A DNA stretch of 64,000 nt from contig NC_020299.1 in NCBI RefSeq assembly GCF_000340865.1, positions 744,001 to 808,000 of the forward strand, in the 5' to 3' direction. A program made the translations under genes and the position numbers. Position 1 is the stretch's first letter; each line of letters begins with the position of its first letter. The stretch comes from Candidatus Kinetoplastibacterium oncopeltii TCC290E (GTDB lineage: Bacteria; Pseudomonadota; Gammaproteobacteria; Burkholderiales; Burkholderiaceae_B). The notes beneath the pieces are model-generated. The model was not told the origin of the DNA. It saw nothing but the letters and a program-made list of their open reading frames with translations, and did not search any database. Of this stretch, positions 62,025 to 64,000 are shown piece by piece.

Positions 62025-63374
62025 TTATTTTCCTATACAGAAGCTAGAAAATATTTTTTCTAACATGTCTTCTGAAGTGAATTGTCCTGTTATATCGCAT
62101 AAATTCAGATGAGATAACCTTAATTCTTCAGCTAAAATGTCTAATAAAAAATTTTCTTGTGTGTAAGATATTGCTATTTCTATGTGTTCTATTGATTCTT
62201 GTATAGCATGGTAATGTCTTTCTCTAGTTGAAAAAGCATCTTCGTTTGACGACTTGGATTCTATTTTTTTTAATATTTCTTTTTTTATCAAATCTAACCC
62301 ATTGCCGTTTTTTGACGATACTAAAATTCCATCACAACAATTTTGATTTTTTTTGTCCAAAATGTCTGATTTATTATATATCTTTATAATGTTTGTATTA
62401 TTTGGAATTTTTTTATTTATATATAATTCCATGGTCTCGTTTCTTTTACTTGAATCTATAACATGCAATACTATATCAGCACTATTTATTGCATCCAAAG
62501 ATTTCTCTATTCCTTTCTTTTCTATTATGTCATTGCTATTTCTTATTCCAGCAGTATCTGTAATATTTACTAGTATTCCTTTTATGTAGATAGTGTTGGA
62601 AACTTTATCTCTAGTAGTTCCTGCTAATGGAGTAACTATTGCTATTTCTTCTTCAGATAAAGCATTCAATAGACTTGATTTTCCTGCATTAGGCTGCCCT
62701 GCTAAAACTACATTTATACCATTTTTTAGTATAAGATTATCTTTTACTTTAGATATTAATTTATTTAGCTTTAGTTTTATTGATTCTAGCGAAATACTTA
62801 TATCTTTTTTTTGAAGATTGCTAATATCCTCTTCTGGAAAATCTAAATTTGCCTCTATCAAAACTCTGAGATCTATAATCTCGTTAGATATGTCTTTTAT
62901 TATAGAAGACAATGACCCGGATAAGGTTTTTATAGCACTTTTTGCTGCAGCTATAGAAGAGGAGTTAATCAAATCAGATATTGCTTCTGCTTGTATTAAA
63001 TCAATCTTCCCATTTAAAAATGCTCTTCTAGTGAACTCTCCTGGATCAGCTAATCTGACTCCAATATTTTTTCCTTTTATTATACATGTGTCAAGAATTT
63101 GATGTTGAATAACCATACCACCATGACATTGGATTTCGAGTACATCTTCACCAGTAAATGATCTGGGTGATTTGAAAAAAATTACTATTACTTTATCGAT
63201 AATTTCTTGATCAATGTCTCTAAGAGTCAGATAATGTACTATCCTTTCTTCAAGTTCTTTTTTAAAAAGATTTAACATCAACGGTAATAATTCTTTTCCG
63301 GAAATCCTTATTATTCCTATTCCACCAGGTCCATGCGCAGTAGCTATAGCTATAATTGGTAAGTCTTTTAACAT
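62025..63374 (-). CDS. mnmE: tRNA modification GTPase MnmE
   Basis: 449 residues. The N-terminal folate-binding domain, a central G domain (GQPNAGKSSLLNALS, TTRD switch, DTAGIRN, NKSD) inserted in a helical domain, and the C-terminal CIGK motif with its catalytic Cys are present. Partner of MnmG in wobble-uridine modification. It starts 85 bases after yidC. Confidence 0.96.
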   Translation of the reverse strand: MLKDLPIIAIATAHGPGGIGIIRISGKELLPLMLNLFKKELEERIVHYLTLRDIDQEIIDKVIVIFFKSPRSFTGEDVLEIQCHGGMVIQHQILDTCIIKGKNIGVRLADPGEFTRRAFLNGKIDLIQAEAISDLINSSSIAAAKSAIKTLSGSLSSIIKDISNEIIDLRVLIEANLDFPEEDISNLQKKDISISLESIKLKLNKLISKVKDNLILKNGINVVLAGQPNAGKSSLLNALSEEEIAIVTPLAGTTRDKVSNTIYIKGILVNITDTAGIRNSNDIIEKKGIEKSLDAINSADIVLHVIDSSKRNETMELYINKKIPNNTNIIKIYNKSDILDKKNQNCCDGILVSSKNGNGLDLIKKEILKKIESKSSNEDAFSTRERHYHAIQESIEHIEIAISYTQENFLLDILAEELRLSHLNLCDITGQFTSEDMLEKIFSSFCIGK

Positions 63375-63406
63375 TTTTGATTTGGATTTATTGAAATTAT
63401 AGTATT

Positions 63407-63444
63407 GATAAAGTGAGAAAAATAAAAACAGTTCTCACTTTATC
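63407..63444 (-). terminator. Stem-loop after yidC
   Basis: GATAAAGTGAGAA (63407-63419) pairs perfectly with TTCTCACTTTATC (63432-63444), 13 bp with a 12-base loop, 15 bases after the yidC stop. No T-run follows on the minus strand; mnmE begins 33 bases later. Confidence 0.6.
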
Positions 63445-63459
63445 TTATAAAGTTAGATG

Positions 63460-64000
63460 TCAGAGTTTATGAGTTTCTCTCGTTATAAACCATTGTTGTA
63501 TTATTGAAAGAATATTGTTAACACACCAATATAAAACTAATCCAGATGGGAAAAAAAACATCATTCCTCCAAAGACCAAAGGCATTATCATCATAACTTT
63601 TGCCTGCACTGGATCAGGTGGAGAAGGGTTTAATTTTATCTGAACAACCATTGTTAGCATCATAATTATCGGAAGAATCATAAATGGATCAGTTGCAGAT
63701 AAGTCTTTAATCCAAAATATCCAAGGAGCTCCTCTCATTTCAACACTTGATAAAAGAACCCAATATAAAGATATAAAAACAGGTATTTGTATAACCATTG
63801 GCAGGCATCCTCCTAGCGGATTTATTTTTTCCTGACGGTATAAATCTATTATTGATGAGTTAAATCTCTTCGTGTCATTTCCACATTGTTCTTTAATCAA
63901 TTGTATACGAGGAGATATTTTTTTTAATCTCGCCATTGATCTATAACTTTTTGATGCCAAAGGGAAAAAAACTATCTTTATGAATACAGTTAGAAAGACT
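63460..64000 (-). CDS. yidC: Membrane protein insertase YidC, C-terminal part (5' end outside window)
   Basis: The minus-strand frame stays open to the right edge, so the ~180 visible residues are the C-terminal end. They hold the conserved insertase core: a membrane segment with [15 protein letters not shown], then [38 protein letters not shown] and [20 protein letters not shown]. YidC inserts proteins into the inner membrane, alone or with SecYEG. In relatives it is followed upstream by yidD, rnpA and rpmH near dnaA. Confidence 0.96.
   Translation of the reverse strand, partial: VFLTVFIKIVFFPLASKSYRSMARLKKISPRIQLIKEQCGNDTKRFNSSIIDLYRQEKINPLGGCLPMVIQIPVFISLYWVLLSSVEMRGAPWIFWIKDLSATDPFMILPIIMMLTMVVQIKLNPSPPDPVQAKVMMIMPLVFGGMMFFFPSGLVLYWCVNNILSIIQQWFITRETHKL

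Overview
The window reads as a piece of the chromosome of a reduced, AT-rich betaproteobacterium of the order Burkholderiales. By eye GC is about 30 percent and falls further between genes. Three things point there. DksA, RpoA, EF-G, S8 and L3 have betaproteobacterial sequence details. The order tRNA-Tyr/Gly/Thr-tuf-tRNA-Trp-secE-nusG-rplKAJL-rpoBC-rpsLG-fusA-tuf-rpsJ-S10-spc-alpha is that of Bordetella and relatives. The gene set is reduced, with blocks missing where free-living relatives carry them. The best guess is a Candidatus Kinetoplastibacterium type symbiont of trypanosomatids (Alcaligenaceae-related). This is inferred from protein character and gene order, not from a database search.

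Left part (1-26.4 kb): short operons on both strands. They hold the end of xerC; a CobW-type GTPase; dksA; hslVU; dacA with a DUF493 gene; an alpha/beta hydrolase; birA-coaX; aspS with a DUF502 membrane protein; a class I aminotransferase with ubiA; panB; divergent ssb and uvrA; aroK-aroB divergent from mrcA; cyaY; lptM-lysA; and engB-hemB. The pathways touched are shikimate, lysine/diaminopimelate, pantothenate/CoA, biotin attachment, ubiquinone, heme and peptidoglycan. That mix fits a symbiont that still builds a simple wall and may supply its host with amino acids, heme and vitamins. Two long gene-free stretches (8246-9112 and 11566-12107) look like decayed DNA.

Right part (26.5-64 kb): an almost unbroken block on the minus strand. 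Read in transcription order from the right edge it is yidC (cut by the window), mnmE, mnmG-rsmG, tRNA-Tyr, tRNA-Gly, tRNA-Thr, tuf copy 2, tRNA-Trp, secE-nusG, rplKAJL, rpoBC, rpsL-rpsG-fusA-tuf copy 1, rpsJ, then the S10, spc and alpha operons ending with rpoA-rplQ. rpmJ (29591-29704) is included. The common orientation suggests a leftward replication fork, with oriC just beyond yidC to the right.

No defence system, prophage, CRISPR array, insertion sequence or unknown multi-gene cassette was found. The points worth a second look are small: a sharply bounded perfect tuf duplication, deletion scars relative to relatives, RNA hairpins in the rplJL-rpoBC and tuf-rpsJ regions, a few protein and tRNA variants, and the gene-free stretches.
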